The position numbers and the translations under genes were made by a program. This document shows, piece by piece, positions 1-9,020 of a stretch of DNA of 16,709 bases. This DNA is from an uncultured Oscillospiraceae bacterium (GTDB lineage Bacteria > Bacillota > Clostridia > Oscillospirales > Oscillospiraceae): NCBI GenBank assembly GCA_934515035.1, contig CAKSXP010000014.1, positions 1 to 16,709 of the forward strand. Reading direction: 5' to 3'. Under the pieces are notes generated by a model. The model saw nothing but the letters and a program-made list of their open reading frames with translations. It had not been told where the DNA came from and did no database searches. Each line of letters begins with the position of its first letter. Positions within the stretch are counted from its first letter, which is position 1.

Positions 1-1
1 T

Positions 2-910
2 CTGAGCTCAGTCCTCATAACCGTTATCGACAGCTGCGGCAGCGTGCCGCGCGGCGCGGGCGCAAGTATGCTCGTCCTGCCCGACGGTTCGTCCGCCGGT
101 ACCGTCGGCGGCGGAGCGATCGAGCTTTCCGCCGCCAAAGCCGCCGCGGACTTTCTTGACGCAAGGCATGGCGGCGTTATCAAATACTCGCTGGATAAAA
201 ACGCCGCGGACGGCATCGGCATGGTGTGCGGCGGCGAGGCGAGGCTCCATTTCCGTTATATCTCCCCCTCCGACGGAGATACGCGCACCCTTGCGGAGGG
301 CGGCAAGGACCGGCTGTGCTTTGAGATACTGCCCGACGGCAGCGGCGAATTTCTCTTTCCGGACCCCGATCCCGCTCTTCCGGCCGGGCCCGGAACGTAT
401 CTGCTCCAAGGGCGCGAGTTCTATGTTCAGCCGCTCGACAAAACCGAACGTGTTCTGGTTTTCGGCGGCGGTCATGTCTCCCGCGCGCTGGTTCCCGTTC
501 TCACCTCCGTCGGCTTCCGCTGCACGGTCTCGGACGACCGCGAGGGCATACTCTCGCCGGAGGCATTTCCGAACGCAGAGCGGCTGATAACCGCGCGGTT
601 TGAAGGGCTGATGGACAGTCTTGACGTGACCTGGCGGGACTATATCGTCATCATGACCTACGGCCACAGCGGGGACCTCGTTCTGACAAGGCAGGCGCTT
701 GCAACACCGGCGCGCTATATCGGCGTTCTGGGCAGTCATACAAAGGCGGAGAACGCACAGACCAGACTCCGCGAAGAGGGCTTTTCGGAAACTCAGATAT
801 CCCGCGTCGTATGCCCGATCGGACTTCCGATCGGCGGCCCGACGCCGGAAGAGATCGCTATCAGCATCACGGCGCAGATGATCGCCGTAAGAAACGGAAA
901 ACAGCTTTAG
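2..910 (+). CDS. XdhC family molybdenum hydroxylase maturation protein (5' truncated)
   Basis: The reading frame is open from base 2, so the start codon and probably some 15-25 residues lie before the window. The first visible residues read VLITVIDSCGSVPRGAGASM, followed by a GTVGGGAIE stretch; this is the N-terminal XdhC/CoxI domain. A second, Rossmann-like XdhC domain starts at VLVFGGGHVSRAL and ends with YIGVLGSHTK and PIGLPIGGPTPEEIA, all family signatures. XdhC proteins bind the molybdenum cofactor, help sulfurate it, and deliver it to xanthine dehydrogenase-type hydroxylases in the cytoplasm. Whether this one serves a selenium-dependent hydroxylase cannot be judged, because its neighbours are off the window. 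The gene ends at a TAG 50 nt before a bidirectional terminator. The internal GTG at 44 is inside the conserved domain and is not the real start. Confidence 0.93.
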   Translation: MSSVLITVIDSCGSVPRGAGASMLVLPDGSSAGTVGGGAIELSAAKAAADFLDARHGGVIKYSLDKNAADGIGMVCGGEARLHFRYISPSDGDTRTLAEGGKDRLCFEILPDGSGEFLFPDPDPALPAGPGTYLLQGREFYVQPLDKTERVLVFGGGHVSRALVPVLTSVGFRCTVSDDREGILSPEAFPNAERLITARFEGLMDSLDVTWRDYIVIMTYGHSGDLVLTRQALATPARYIGVLGSHTKAENAQTRLREEGFSETQISRVVCPIGLPIGGPTPEEIAISITAQMIAVRNGKQL

Positions 911-953
911 CCGGGCAGCTCAGATCTTAGCCCGCCCGAAACATTCAACAGCA

Positions 954-996
954 CAAAAAAAAGTACGGCTGCCGTAAAACAGCCGTACTCTTTTTG
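954..996. terminator. Bidirectional intrinsic terminator between xdhC and the lipoprotein gene
   Basis: A perfect 10-bp stem, AGTACGGCTG at 962-971 and CAGCCGTACT at 980-989, has an 8-nt loop. It is flanked by an A-tract on the left and a T-tract (about 991-995) on the right. It can therefore end transcription of the + strand xdhC gene and of the convergent - strand gene ending at 1018. Confidence 0.9.
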
Positions 997-1017
997 TAAT
1001 TTCATTTTTCCGTCGTA

Positions 1018-2880
1018 TCAGCCCAGCGAGACAAACGCCGCGCTGTCCGAGACGGATGCGTTAAAGCCGTCGGTGCACCGGATCCGGATGCGCGCTCCCG
1101 ATGCAAGCGGAAGCGCCCCAAGCTCGACGGAGCAGGTGTTTCCGCTCCCAGCATAGACTTCTATCTCGGTCCCGTCGTCGCACACAAAGCTGACAAGGTA
1201 ATACAGATCGTCCCCGTCCTCGTCGGAGCCGGACCATTCGACCCATATCGTCCCGGAAAACGACTTGTTTTCGCCTATATTGGTGACAGAGGCCGAAGGT
1301 GCGTTTTCGCTTATCTCATATTTCCAGATACAGTCCGTTGCATAGACCTCGTTTCCGTCCTCATTCTCGGTGAGCTTCGGCCCATACAGACGCAGAAGCG
1401 CAGCGCCCTCCGGCACCGGGACGGAGACGTCAAGCAGCGTATAGTCCGAGTCGCCCACGGGGTCGGAGAGAATGAAAAAGTCCGGGTCCAGATAGGTCTG
1501 GGCAATGATGTTCCCCCCGGCGTCCTCAAAAACCACGCTGTATGGCGCGCCCTCGGACGCGGAGACCGGAGTTATCGGGGTGTCGGGCAGGGCATACATC
1601 CGCTCCGCCTCGAACGTGCCCTCGGCGCACAGCGCGCCGGTGATGCGCACGCCGAACGCCGTATCATATTTTGCGCCGGAAGACTGCTTTTTTTCGCCCG
1701 TGAACTCCTCGAAAAGGCTGTTCCAGATATCGGCGGTTATCCAGTAATTCTGCGTATACTCGCCGCTGCCGGACATGAAGCTGGCCGCATATCCCATCTG
1801 ACGGAAGGAACGGTTGTCAAAGGCGATCTGGTCCGGTGTTATTACGCAGCCGGAGCAATACAGCCCGTGATCCTGCGCGTTCTCTCTGCCGGTCCCCGCC
1901 GCCGTCACGGCCACATGCGGGCTGGCGAGCGTAACGCCGGACACACCGTCCGGAGGACAGTTGACGCCGACGCTGAGCGCGCCCCCGTCATATTCATCGC
2001 CTATACCGTAAAAATGCGCCGCAACGTGCGATACCATCGCCTCGGAATTTGCAGCATCCAGAGAGATTATCATCGTATTCCTGCCCTGGGTGTAGCTTGG
2101 AACATTCTGTCCCGCGCCCATCATGCCGGACACGAAGCCGATCACGATATCGTATTCGTCCGCATTTTCGCTCAGCTTCTGCCAGAGCGCAAACATGTTT
2201 CCCTCGCGGCGCATATCCTTTTCGGAAAAGTCAAGCTCTTCCGCGGTCGTTATCTGCCAGCTGTCCTCGCTGACGGGCCAGCAGGACATGATATGCCACA
2301 GGGCGTCCTCGCACCCTCTTGCGGCGGACACCGTTCCGGCGAAGTCCGCGCTCACGGGAACGACCAGAACGCTTATATCGCGCGTCTGTGTAAAAAAGAC
2401 ACTCCGGCTCTCTCTGATCCCGTCGACGCAGACCGTGAACTCATATTCGCCCTCCGTCAGCTTATCCACATCGGCGCCGATTATATTAAAGCAGAGGTTC
2501 ATGCTGTCCGAAAGCTCGCTCGGCGGCCAGCGCCCGATAAGCTCGTCACCGTAGGTCACCTCAAGATACTGCGTTCCGGTTTCGGGATCCGGCTGCACGG
2601 ACTCGGACAGGCGCGCAAACACCGTCGTTTTCTTCCTTGCCGCGAAGTTTTCGATCAGTTCGCCGTTTTCGTCATAGCTGAGGGCCTGATTGATCTCTAT
2701 CCGCTCAATGCGCCCGTCAAACTTTTCTCTTTCCGGTTCCGCAGTCTGCCGGACCTCCTCCGCAGGCTGTTCGGTTTCCGCCGGCGGGAGAAGTCCGCCC
2801 TCCGTTCCGCCGCAGGCGGCGGTCAGGCCGGCAAGCGCCAGAAGCAGCACGGCAATACACAGTTTCTTTCTCAAGCTCAT
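1018..2880 (-). CDS. Lipoprotein with inactive-looking M64/metzincin-like peptidase domain
   Basis: The start at 2880 gives a 620-residue protein beginning MSLRKK, with a hydrophobic segment and the lipobox LTAAC (Cys23), so it is probably an exported, membrane-anchored lipoprotein. GGGAGGT lies just upstream; the longer ORF start at 2910 has no such support. The central part (about 165-400) resembles secreted zinc peptidases of the M64/reprolysin-like type. It has HVAAHFYGIGDEY with His285, His289 and Asp295 as likely zinc ligands, and a Met-turn-like SFMSG (Met369). The usual catalytic Glu is Val286 (codon GTT), so the site reads HVxxH instead of HExxH and hydrolysis is doubtful. The C-terminal ~90 residues look like a fibronectin/Ig-type beta domain (SGSDEDGDDLYY, then RIRCTDGFNASVSDSA). 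The ATG overlaps the MATE stop (ATGA), so it is translationally coupled to it. The fold assignment rests on motifs and is moderate; the substrate is unknown. Confidence 0.75.
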   Translation of the reverse strand: MSLRKKLCIAVLLLALAGLTAACGGTEGGLLPPAETEQPAEEVRQTAEPEREKFDGRIERIEINQALSYDENGELIENFAARKKTTVFARLSESVQPDPETGTQYLEVTYGDELIGRWPPSELSDSMNLCFNIIGADVDKLTEGEYEFTVCVDGIRESRSVFFTQTRDISVLVVPVSADFAGTVSAARGCEDALWHIMSCWPVSEDSWQITTAEELDFSEKDMRREGNMFALWQKLSENADEYDIVIGFVSGMMGAGQNVPSYTQGRNTMIISLDAANSEAMVSHVAAHFYGIGDEYDGGALSVGVNCPPDGVSGVTLASPHVAVTAAGTGRENAQDHGLYCSGCVITPDQIAFDNRSFRQMGYAASFMSGSGEYTQNYWITADIWNSLFEEFTGEKKQSSGAKYDTAFGVRITGALCAEGTFEAERMYALPDTPITPVSASEGAPYSVVFEDAGGNIIAQTYLDPDFFILSDPVGDSDYTLLDVSVPVPEGAALLRLYGPKLTENEDGNEVYATDCIWKYEISENAPSASVTNIGENKSFSGTIWVEWSGSDEDGDDLYYLVSFVCDDGTEIEVYAGSGNTCSVELGALPLASGARIRIRCTDGFNASVSDSAAFVSLG

Positions 2881-4256
2881 ACGACCTCCCGCGTAACGTC
2901 GTTTATCCATTTTCCCGAACGCAGGCGCGGCAGACAGATAAGCACCTTTATGATATCATCCAGGAACATGCATATATAAACTATATGTATGTCCAGTCTC
3001 ATCACCAGCGCGCATATCGCACAGGCCGGCAGGCAGAATATATATATCGGCGCTATATCCGTGAACATTGCAAAGTAAACATCTCCGCCGCCGCGGAAAA
3101 TGCCTACGACATTGGTGAGATTAAGCGAACGCAGAGGCAGCGCAAACCCGATAACGGTCAGCATGTAAAGTCCGATATTCACGGCGTCCGCGCTCAGGCC
3201 GAGCAGGGGGAAAACATACTGTTCGGCAAGGAAGAACCGCATTATGAAAACGAGCACCATGCTGAAAACGCCCATTGCAAAAGCCAGAACATTCAGCGAT
3301 ACGGCCTTTCCGAAAACGGAATCCCGGTTGCCTCTTCCGATCTCCCGCCCTATTATGATAGCCGCCGCGCTGCTCGACGCAAACAGGCATACGGTCAGCA
3401 CGCGCTCAAGGTTTCCGGCGATCGTATACGCCGCGATGATCGGCGTATTGTCCGCCATATGGCCCATTACGACCGTATACAGCGAGGTCGCAGCGGACCA
3501 GAGCGTTTCGTTTATGACCACCGGGAGCGCAAACTTTGCGAAATCCCGGGCGATTATCTTTCCCGGGCGGAGCATCAGCGCGGGCTTTATGCGGAAGCTC
3601 CTGTCAAACGCCGCATAGACGGCGCAGGCCACGACCTCCAGCACACGGCTTATCGTCGTTGCAAGCGCAGCGCCCGCAACGCCCATCGCCGGGAACCCGA
3701 ATTTTCCGAATATCATTATCCAGTTGAGGAAGATGTTCAGCAGTCCGGAGGCGGACAGCACAACTGCGCCGAGCTTCGTATTGCCCATGCTGCGCTGAAC
3801 GGCAATGTATATTCCACTGACGGCGCTGAAAAAATACGATACGCAGACGAACCGCGAGTACTCCGCTCCCGGCAGGATAAGGCTCTCGTTATTTGTCAGG
3901 ACCCGCATCACGCTCTCCGGGATCGCCAGCTCAAGCGCGACGACGATAAGCGAAAAGGCGCATGACACATAGAACCCGAGCCCGAGCACCTTGTTGATGG
4001 CATCCGGATTTCCCTTGCCGTGATACTGCGCGACAAGCACACAGGCGCCGCTCTGTATTCCGAAGATCAGAAGCTGAACGACAAACAGTGGGCTGTTGGC
4101 TATCGTGACGGCGGCAAGCTCCGTCTCTCCGAGCACGCCGACCATGAACGTGTCGGCAAGGCTCATAAAGTTGGTCACGAACTGCTGGAACACCATCGGT
4201 ATCATCAGCAGAAAATATTCTTTGTAAAAGGTTTTTCCCTGTTTAAGGTAATGCAC
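2877..4256 (-). CDS. MATE family multidrug/sodium antiporter
   Basis: This 459-residue, very hydrophobic protein shows the layout of a MATE exporter: about 12 membrane helices in two similar halves. The N-terminal half carries the typical LMIPMVFQQFV and SLADTFMVG stretch, then LAAVTIANSP and GACVLVAQYHGKG. The second half repeats the pattern after LPVVINETLWSAATSLYTVVMGHM. Such proteins export cationic drugs or metabolites across the cytoplasmic membrane using a Na+ or H+ gradient; the substrate here cannot be read from sequence. The start is GTG at 4256 with GGAGGA about 8 nt upstream; a nearby ATG is out of frame. The stop overlaps the start of the following lipoprotein gene (ATGA), so the two form a transcription unit. 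I saw no convincing SigA promoter in the 90 nt upstream, which lie just after the rpoD terminator. Confidence 0.93.
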   Translation of the reverse strand: MHYLKQGKTFYKEYFLLMIPMVFQQFVTNFMSLADTFMVGVLGETELAAVTIANSPLFVVQLLIFGIQSGACVLVAQYHGKGNPDAINKVLGLGFYVSCAFSLIVVALELAIPESVMRVLTNNESLILPGAEYSRFVCVSYFFSAVSGIYIAVQRSMGNTKLGAVVLSASGLLNIFLNWIMIFGKFGFPAMGVAGAALATTISRVLEVVACAVYAAFDRSFRIKPALMLRPGKIIARDFAKFALPVVINETLWSAATSLYTVVMGHMADNTPIIAAYTIAGNLERVLTVCLFASSSAAAIIIGREIGRGNRDSVFGKAVSLNVLAFAMGVFSMVLVFIMRFFLAEQYVFPLLGLSADAVNIGLYMLTVIGFALPLRSLNLTNVVGIFRGGGDVYFAMFTDIAPIYIFCLPACAICALVMRLDIHIVYICMFLDDIIKVLICLPRLRSGKWINDVTREVV

Positions 4257-4344
4257 GCCGGCATTCCTCCATTCCGATATAGATTTGGTTTACAGTCTGC
4301 ATTCCGCCGCCTGCACGATCCCGCGCGCCGGCGGAGCATCCGAA

Positions 4345-4388
4345 CAAAAGCACCGGCGAAGTCTCCTTTACCGGCGCCGGTGCTTTTG
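4345..4388 (-). terminator. Intrinsic terminator of dnaG-rpoD
   Basis: A perfect 14-bp inverted repeat (4345-4358 and 4375-4388, arms CAAAAGCACCGGCG and CGCCGGTGCTTTTG) has a 16-nt loop and lies 24 nt beyond the rpoD stop. Read on the - strand, the stem ends in GCTTTTG with further T residues. It separates rpoD from the downstream MATE gene. Confidence 0.88.
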
Positions 4389-4412
4389 ATGATCTTGGCT
4401 CTGGATCGAGCT

Positions 4413-5657
4413 TTAGTTCAGGAAATCGCGGAGCTTCTTGCTTCTGGAGGGGTGGCGCAGCTTGCGCAGAGCCTTTGCCTCGATCTGGCGGATGCGCTCG
4501 CGGGTGACGTTGAACTCCTTGCCGACTTCCTCAAGCGTGCGGGTGCGTCCGTCCTCTATGCCGAAGCGCAGGCGAAGCACCTTTTCCTCGCGCGGGGTCA
4601 GCGTTGAAAGCACGCTCATGAGCTGTTCCTTGAGCAGCGTGAAGCTGGCGGCCTCGCTGGGTTCGGAGGCGTCCTCGTCCGGGATGAAATCGCCGAGATG
4701 ACTGTCCTCCTCCTCGCCGATAGGCGTTTCAAGGGAGACAGGCTCCTGCGCGATCTTCAGGATATCGCGCACCTTTTCCACCGGCAGATTCATCTCTTCC
4801 GCTATCTCCTCCGGCGTCGGGTCGTGTCCCAGCTCCTGGAGCAGCTGGCGGGAAACGCGGATGACCTTGTTTATCGTCTCGACCATGTGAACGGGAATGC
4901 GTATCGTCCTGGCCTGGTCCGCGATGGCGCGGGTTATCGCCTGGCGTATCCACCATGTGGCATAGGTCGAGAACTTATATCCCTTGGTATAGTCAAATTT
5001 TTCAACGGCTTTCAGCAGGCCGAGATTTCCCTCCTGTATCAGGTCGAGGAACATCATCCCGCGGCCGACATATCGCTTTGCGATGCTGACGACAAGGCGC
5101 AGGTTCGCCTCTGCCATGCGGCGCTTTGCCTCCTCGTCGCCCTCCGCCATGCGCTTGGCAAGCTCGATCTCCTCCTCGGTCGTGAGCAGGTTCACCTTGC
5201 CGATCTCCTTGAGATACATGCGCACGGGATCGTCCGTCGAAAAGCTGTCAACGAGGGAGTCCGTGTCGAGCACCTCGTCCTCGGCGGCCTCCTCTATCTC
5301 CTCGAGCTCCTCTATCGCGGGGAGCACGTCGTCGTCCAGCGGCAGCAGCTCCTCCTCGGAGATGGTGTCGATGCCGAGATTTTCCAGCGTGTCGTAGAAT
5401 TTATCGAGCTGATCGGGTTCGAGATTCATATCCTCGAGAACATCCATAAGCTCCTTGCTCGTCAGCTTGCCAGCTTTTTTGCCGCGCTCTATAAGCTCGT
5501 TGAGCCGTTCCTCGTTGCTTTTCTGCGGAGCCTGATTTTCAGCCTTGGCAGGCTTTTTGCGCTTTGTTCCGGATTTTTTGACCGGCTTTTCCCCGGCGGT
5601 CTCCACAACCGCCTGCTCCTCGATCGGTTCCTCAGCTGTCTTTTTAGTTGTTGCCAT
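4413..5657 (-). CDS. rpoD: RNA polymerase primary sigma factor RpoD/SigA
   Basis: This 414-residue protein is a clear primary sigma factor. The N-terminus is Lys/Ala-rich (1-45). Region 1.1-like sequence covers about 50-100, an acidic stretch about 101-135, and region 1.2 starts at [13 protein letters not shown] (143-155). Region 2 covers about 185-260 and has the core-binding [19 protein letters not shown] and the -10 recognition/melting segment [15 protein letters not shown]. Region 3 follows, and region 4 ends the protein with [20 protein letters not shown] (375-392), the -35 recognition helix-turn-helix. It directs RNA polymerase to housekeeping promoters. The start codon lies inside the 3' end of dnaG (14-nt overlap), with a weak GGTGG upstream, so translation is probably coupled to dnaG. 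The dnaG-rpoD order is the classic macromolecular synthesis arrangement. A 14-bp terminator follows. Confidence 0.99.
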   Translation of the reverse strand: MATTKKTAEEPIEEQAVVETAGEKPVKKSGTKRKKPAKAENQAPQKSNEERLNELIERGKKAGKLTSKELMDVLEDMNLEPDQLDKFYDTLENLGIDTISEEELLPLDDDVLPAIEELEEIEEAAEDEVLDTDSLVDSFSTDDPVRMYLKEIGKVNLLTTEEEIELAKRMAEGDEEAKRRMAEANLRLVVSIAKRYVGRGMMFLDLIQEGNLGLLKAVEKFDYTKGYKFSTYATWWIRQAITRAIADQARTIRIPVHMVETINKVIRVSRQLLQELGHDPTPEEIAEEMNLPVEKVRDILKIAQEPVSLETPIGEEEDSHLGDFIPDEDASEPSEAASFTLLKEQLMSVLSTLTPREEKVLRLRFGIEDGRTRTLEEVGKEFNVTRERIRQIEAKALRKLRHPSRSKKLRDFLN

Positions 5658-7401
5658 ATCTGTCCACCATTACCCTTCGTTTTTGCTCCGCAACAGCGCG
5701 CAGATCCACGCTGTCTGCGGATTTGATCTTCTGAGACTTCATTGTTTCTATGTAATCGGAAAGCGCCTTTTCGCGCATCGGCGCAGCGATCTCCGGCATA
5801 CTTAGAATTTCCGTGTACACGGCGAGCTCATCCGGCGAAAATTTTGCCGCAAGCGCGGCCGGTCCTGCCGAAAGGCTGCCGGATGCCAGCTGTTTCAGCT
5901 CCTCATAAAGCCTTCCGAGAAATTCGGAAGAAAAATCTTCCTTTTTTGGCAGACCCGGAAGCCGGAACAGCCCCGGATCGGCGCTCACGAGCGCTATCAC
6001 GCCGCGCTCCGCGGCGGCAGAGACCGGATCGTCATATTTAAGCTCGCGTGACTTTGGCTGCACCGCGTTCAGCGGGCGGGTCTCCTCGCGCTCGCGCTGC
6101 TTCCTGTCGCGCGAAGCGCGCCGCGCGCGGACGCGCTTGAGCTCGTCGAGCACGGCGGACTTTGAAAGCCCAGTCTGCTCCGCGACCCTGCCGGCATATA
6201 CCTCGCGCTCGACGGCCCCGGGCAGCTCCGCGAGAATCGACACCGCCTCCCGCAGATAGGACACCTTGTCCTCGTTCTGCGTCAGGTCATATTTGGAAGC
6301 GGCCTGACCCAGCCGGTAGTCGATGTGGTTTTCGGAGGCGGTTATAAGCTTTGCAAAAGCCTCCGGCCCGTAGGCCTTGATGAACTCGTCCGGGTCCTTT
6401 GCCCCGCTCATGCGCAGAACGCGGACCTTTATATCCAGCTTTTCGAGTATGCCGATCGCGCGCTGGCTTGCCTTGCGCCCGGCTTCGTCGTTGTCATAGG
6501 CGATTATGACCTCGCCCGTGTAGCGGCTTATGAGCCTGGCCTGCTCCGCCGTGAGCGACGTGCCGAGCGAGGCGACGGCCGAGTCAAAGCCCGCCTGATG
6601 CAGCGAAACGACGTCAACATTACCCTCTGCCAGAATTATATAACCGTTTTTCGACTTTTTAGCCAGATTCAGTCCAAAAAGATTGTGGCTCTTGCTGAAA
6701 ACAAGGGTTTCGGGACTGTTCATATACTTCGGCTCGCCGTCGCCGAGGATACGCCCCGAAAAACCGATAACGCTGCCGCGAACATCGATGACCGGGAACA
6801 TGAGCCTGCTGCGGAAGCGGTCGTGAACGCCGCGTCCGGACTTGTTGCGTATCACCAGCCCGGCGGAGACAAGCTCCTGCTCGGAATATCCCTTGTCGCG
6901 CATCGCGTTCGACAGCGCATACCACTCGTCGGGCGCATATCCGAGTCCGAAGTTTTTTGCCATCGCGCCGGATATGCCGCGTTTTATTATGTACTCGCGC
7001 GCGGGCGCGCCGCCCGGCGCCTCCAGCCGGGAGTAGAAAAACCGCGCCGCGTCGCGGTTGAGCTTCAGCATACGCTCGCGCTGCTGTCCGCGCTCGTCGG
7101 GCTTGTCCTCCGGCACGGTCATCCCGGCGCGCCGCGCAAGGAAATACACCGCGTCGCGGAAGGACAGGTTCTCTATCTCCATTATGAAATTGATAACGCT
7201 GCCGCCCTTGCCGCAGCCGAAGCAGTGGTAGATCTGCTTATCCGGCGCGACGGAAAACGACGGCGTTTTTTCGCTGTGGAACGGGCACAGCCCGAAAATA
7301 TTGGAGCCGGAGCGCTTTGTCAGCCGGACATATTCGCCGACGACATCCTCGATCCGGTTGCGCTCCGCCAGTTCCTGAAGAAAGCTGTCCGGAAACGCCA
7401 T
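5644..7401 (-). CDS. dnaG: DNA primase DnaG
   Basis: This 585-residue protein makes RNA primers at the replication fork. The N-terminal CHC2 zinc-binding domain shows Cys39, His42, Cys60 and Cys63 ([11 protein letters not shown], then [10 protein letters not shown]). The catalytic core follows, with FSGRIL and the TOPRIM motifs [15 protein letters not shown] (Glu259, Asp263), AYDNDEAG (Asp303, Asp305) and KDPDEF (Asp336, Asp338). The metal-binding acidic residues all appear intact. The more usual EGYMD is EGNVD here, a tolerated difference. Residues from about 440 form the variable C-terminal helicase-binding region. The ATG at 7401 has AAAGGAG about 9 nt upstream. A 28-bp promoter-like block at 7444-7471, shared with dgt, lies 43 nt before the start. 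The stop overlaps rpoD. Confidence 0.99.
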   Translation of the reverse strand: MAFPDSFLQELAERNRIEDVVGEYVRLTKRSGSNIFGLCPFHSEKTPSFSVAPDKQIYHCFGCGKGGSVINFIMEIENLSFRDAVYFLARRAGMTVPEDKPDERGQQRERMLKLNRDAARFFYSRLEAPGGAPAREYIIKRGISGAMAKNFGLGYAPDEWYALSNAMRDKGYSEQELVSAGLVIRNKSGRGVHDRFRSRLMFPVIDVRGSVIGFSGRILGDGEPKYMNSPETLVFSKSHNLFGLNLAKKSKNGYIILAEGNVDVVSLHQAGFDSAVASLGTSLTAEQARLISRYTGEVIIAYDNDEAGRKASQRAIGILEKLDIKVRVLRMSGAKDPDEFIKAYGPEAFAKLITASENHIDYRLGQAASKYDLTQNEDKVSYLREAVSILAELPGAVEREVYAGRVAEQTGLSKSAVLDELKRVRARRASRDRKQREREETRPLNAVQPKSRELKYDDPVSAAAERGVIALVSADPGLFRLPGLPKKEDFSSEFLGRLYEELKQLASGSLSAGPAALAAKFSPDELAVYTEILSMPEIAAPMREKALSDYIETMKSQKIKSADSVDLRAVAEQKRRVMVDRYGNN

Positions 7402-7443
7402 GCCCCGTCACTCCTTTCATCCGAAAATAGCGCCGTATTACTA

Positions 7444-7471
7444 TATACGACGCGGGAGCCGTTTTTTCCTC
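7444..7471 (-). promoter_or_regulatory. Candidate ECF-type promoter of dnaG, shared with dgt
   Basis: Read on the - strand, the block runs from GAGGAAAAAACGG to CCGCGTCGTATA. The same 28-bp layout, with nearly the same sequence, lies before dgt at 9021-9048. GGAAAA and CGTATA sit about 14-15 nt apart, as in ECF sigma promoters (SigW-type -10 CGTATA). No TTGACA-like -35 is present. CGTATA ends 43 nt before the dnaG ATG. The sigma factor is an inference; the duplicated block is seen directly. Confidence 0.6.
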
Positions 7472-7539
7472 TGTAAGTTTTTTCTAAAACATATATTATT
7501 GCGCTGTTTTCCGCAATAGCCCCTATAACGGGACGAGCG

Positions 7540-7556
7540 TTGTATACATTATACAA
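7540..7556. promoter_or_regulatory. Palindromic candidate operator TTGTATA-cat-TATACAA
   Basis: A perfect 7-3-7 inverted repeat, TTGTATACATTATACAA, lies in the dnaG/small-gene intergenic region, 31 nt upstream of the -35 of the + strand gene and about 70 nt upstream of the dnaG block. Its shape resembles GntR-family operators, but no regulator gene is next to it. It also contains a TATAAT on the - strand without a matching -35. Confidence 0.4.
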
Positions 7557-7587
7557 TATTACCGGCAAAATTTGTGACTTGCAGGAA

Positions 7588-7617
7588 TAGACAAAAATGT
7601 ATAAATCGCACTATAAT
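7588..7617 (+). promoter_or_regulatory. SigA promoter of the small membrane protein gene
   Basis: A -35 TAGACA (7588-7593), 18-nt spacer and perfect -10 TATAAT (7612-7617) lie 40 nt before the start codon at 7658. Confidence 0.75.
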
Positions 7618-7657
7618 CTATTCAATGACAAATTCACAAAGGAGGCTGCGGCCAATC

Positions 7658-7909
7658 ATGAAAGATCTCAAAAAACTGTCATACATCACGCTGGGCGTGA
7701 GCAACGCGCTGTTTTTCCTGTACCTCTGCCTTCGCACTCAGGCGCTTTCCTATATCGCCATACTCTCATGGGCGGTCTCGCTGGTGCTGCTTGCGCTTGG
7801 CAACAGAAAAATAAACAAGCGCTTCGGGGTAACGGACTGGATATTCCTCGCCGCTGCCGCGGCCCTGCTCATCTTCGACGTCTGGCTGCTTGCCGCCGCG
7901 CCCCTGTAA
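7658..7909 (+). CDS. Small three-helix membrane protein of unknown function
   Basis: This 83-residue protein starts MKDLKKLSYITLGVSNALFF. It has three hydrophobic segments, at about residues 8-24, 30-47 and 61-80, separated by short loops. The loop between helices 2 and 3 is basic (GNRKINKRFGVTDW). I do not recognise a family. AAAGGAGG ends 12 nt before the ATG; the upstream in-frame start at 7574 would precede the ribosome binding site and the -10 and is rejected. It has its own SigA promoter and terminator, so it is an independent, probably expressed unit. It sits in opposite orientation between dgt and dnaG, genes often adjacent in Clostridia, and so appears to have been inserted into that cluster. 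No metal site, peptidase motif or signal cleavage site is visible. Confidence 0.75.
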   Translation: MKDLKKLSYITLGVSNALFFLYLCLRTQALSYIAILSWAVSLVLLALGNRKINKRFGVTDWIFLAAAAALLIFDVWLLAAAPL

Positions 7910-7947
7910 AGGGCCATACATTATAATATGGTACAACAACGCCGCGC

Positions 7948-7983
7948 CGCGGACAAAGCAGAGCTTTGTCCGCGCCTGTTTTT
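7948..7983 (+). terminator. Terminator of the small membrane protein gene
   Basis: A perfect 12-bp stem (7948-7959 with 7963-7974, arms CGCGGACAAAGC and GCTTTGTCCGCG) has an AGA loop and is followed by TTTTT at 7979-7983. The T-tract touches the dgt stop codon on the other strand. The - strand side of the stem lacks a T-tract, so it is mainly a + strand terminator. Confidence 0.85.
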
Positions 7984-8986
7984 ATCTCACCGACCAGGCG
8001 GCGGGGATGAACAGCTCGCTGTATGTATAAAGCGCGAAGTCGTCGGTCATGCCGGAGACATAGTCGCAGACGGCGCGGTCCACTCCCTCGCGGTAGGCTA
8101 TGCCGAGATAGTCCGCGGGAAGCTCCTCCGGCGCGGCGATATAGTGCTCGTATATTCCGCTGATGATGCCCGTGACCTTGCTCTCCTCGCTCTTTGCCTC
8201 CGGATTGCGGTATACCGAGTCGTACATATATTCGTGGAAATCCTCATATATCCTCTGCATATCCGGCGAAAAGCCGAAGCCGACGTCCATGCTCGTTGAC
8301 ACAAGGTCGGAAACGAAGGCGTTGATGCGCTCGCTGTTGCGCTCGCCGAGCCTTTCCCGGATCGCACGGGGAACATCCTCGCTGCGGAGTATCCCGGCGC
8401 GTATCGCATCGTCGAGATCGTGGTTCATATATGCGATGCGGTCGCAGTAGCGCACGACCGTCGCCTCGAGAGTGTCGTCGGGCGCGCCGTGGGTGTGGTT
8501 GAGAATGCCCATGCGCGTCTCATAGCAGAGGTTCAGCCCCTGGCCGCCGCGTTCGAGAATGTCAACGACACGCAGGCTCTGTTCATAGTGCTGGAATCCG
8601 CCGGGATGTATCTCCCGCAGAGCGCGCTCCCCCGCGTGGCCGAACGGCGTGTGCCCCAGATCGTGGCCGAGCGCGATTGCCTCGGTCAGGTCCTCGTTGA
8701 TCGAAAGTGCCCGTGCGACAGTCCGCGCAAGCCGCGAAACCTCCAGCGTGTGGGTCAGGCGCGTGCGGTAGTGGTCGCCCTCGGGCCGGAGAAAGACCTG
8801 GGTCTTGTGCTTCAGCCTGCGGAACGCCTTTGAATGGGTTATCCTGTCAACGTCGCGCTGAAAACAGGTCCGTATATTACAGGACTCCTCTTCCCTCTCG
8901 CGCCCCCTCGAACAGACGGCCGGAACGCCCCGCGGACCGATGATGAGTTTTTCGTTATATTCCGTTTTTTCTCTCGGGCAGGACAA
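7982..8986 (-). CDS. dgt: dNTP triphosphohydrolase (dGTPase-like HD protein)
   Basis: This HD-domain enzyme is expected to hydrolyse dGTP or other dNTPs to the nucleoside and triphosphate, helping set dNTP pools. The family N-terminus is seen (SRGREREEESCNIRTCFQRD, then RITHSKAFRRLKHKTQVFL). RTRLTHTLEVSRLART holds the first metal-binding His79; ALGHDLGHTPFGHAGE holds His108-Asp109; DRIAYMNHDLDDAI follows later. At 334 residues it has the usual length of the clostridial/proteobacterial short type. The start is TTG at 8986, with GGAGGTGA about 6 nt upstream. The longer ORF start, GTG at 8995, lies inside that ribosome binding site and is rejected. The 28-bp block also found before dnaG lies 35 nt upstream, suggesting co-regulation with the primase. 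Confidence 0.96.
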   Translation of the reverse strand: MSCPREKTEYNEKLIIGPRGVPAVCSRGREREEESCNIRTCFQRDVDRITHSKAFRRLKHKTQVFLRPEGDHYRTRLTHTLEVSRLARTVARALSINEDLTEAIALGHDLGHTPFGHAGERALREIHPGGFQHYEQSLRVVDILERGGQGLNLCYETRMGILNHTHGAPDDTLEATVVRYCDRIAYMNHDLDDAIRAGILRSEDVPRAIRERLGERNSERINAFVSDLVSTSMDVGFGFSPDMQRIYEDFHEYMYDSVYRNPEAKSEESKVTGIISGIYEHYIAAPEELPADYLGIAYREGVDRAVCDYVSGMTDDFALYTYSELFIPAAWSVR

Positions 8987-9020
8987 GCCTCTCACCTCCG
9001 GGTAATCGTTACTATTACCT

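Noticed and set aside
4698..5726. 342-residue + strand frame opposite rpoD (and similar long + frames at 1867-2979, 2985-3965 and 6325-7476)
   Set aside because: All lie opposite well-identified genes, give Arg/His/Ala/Leu-rich products with no domain, and lack ribosome binding sites.
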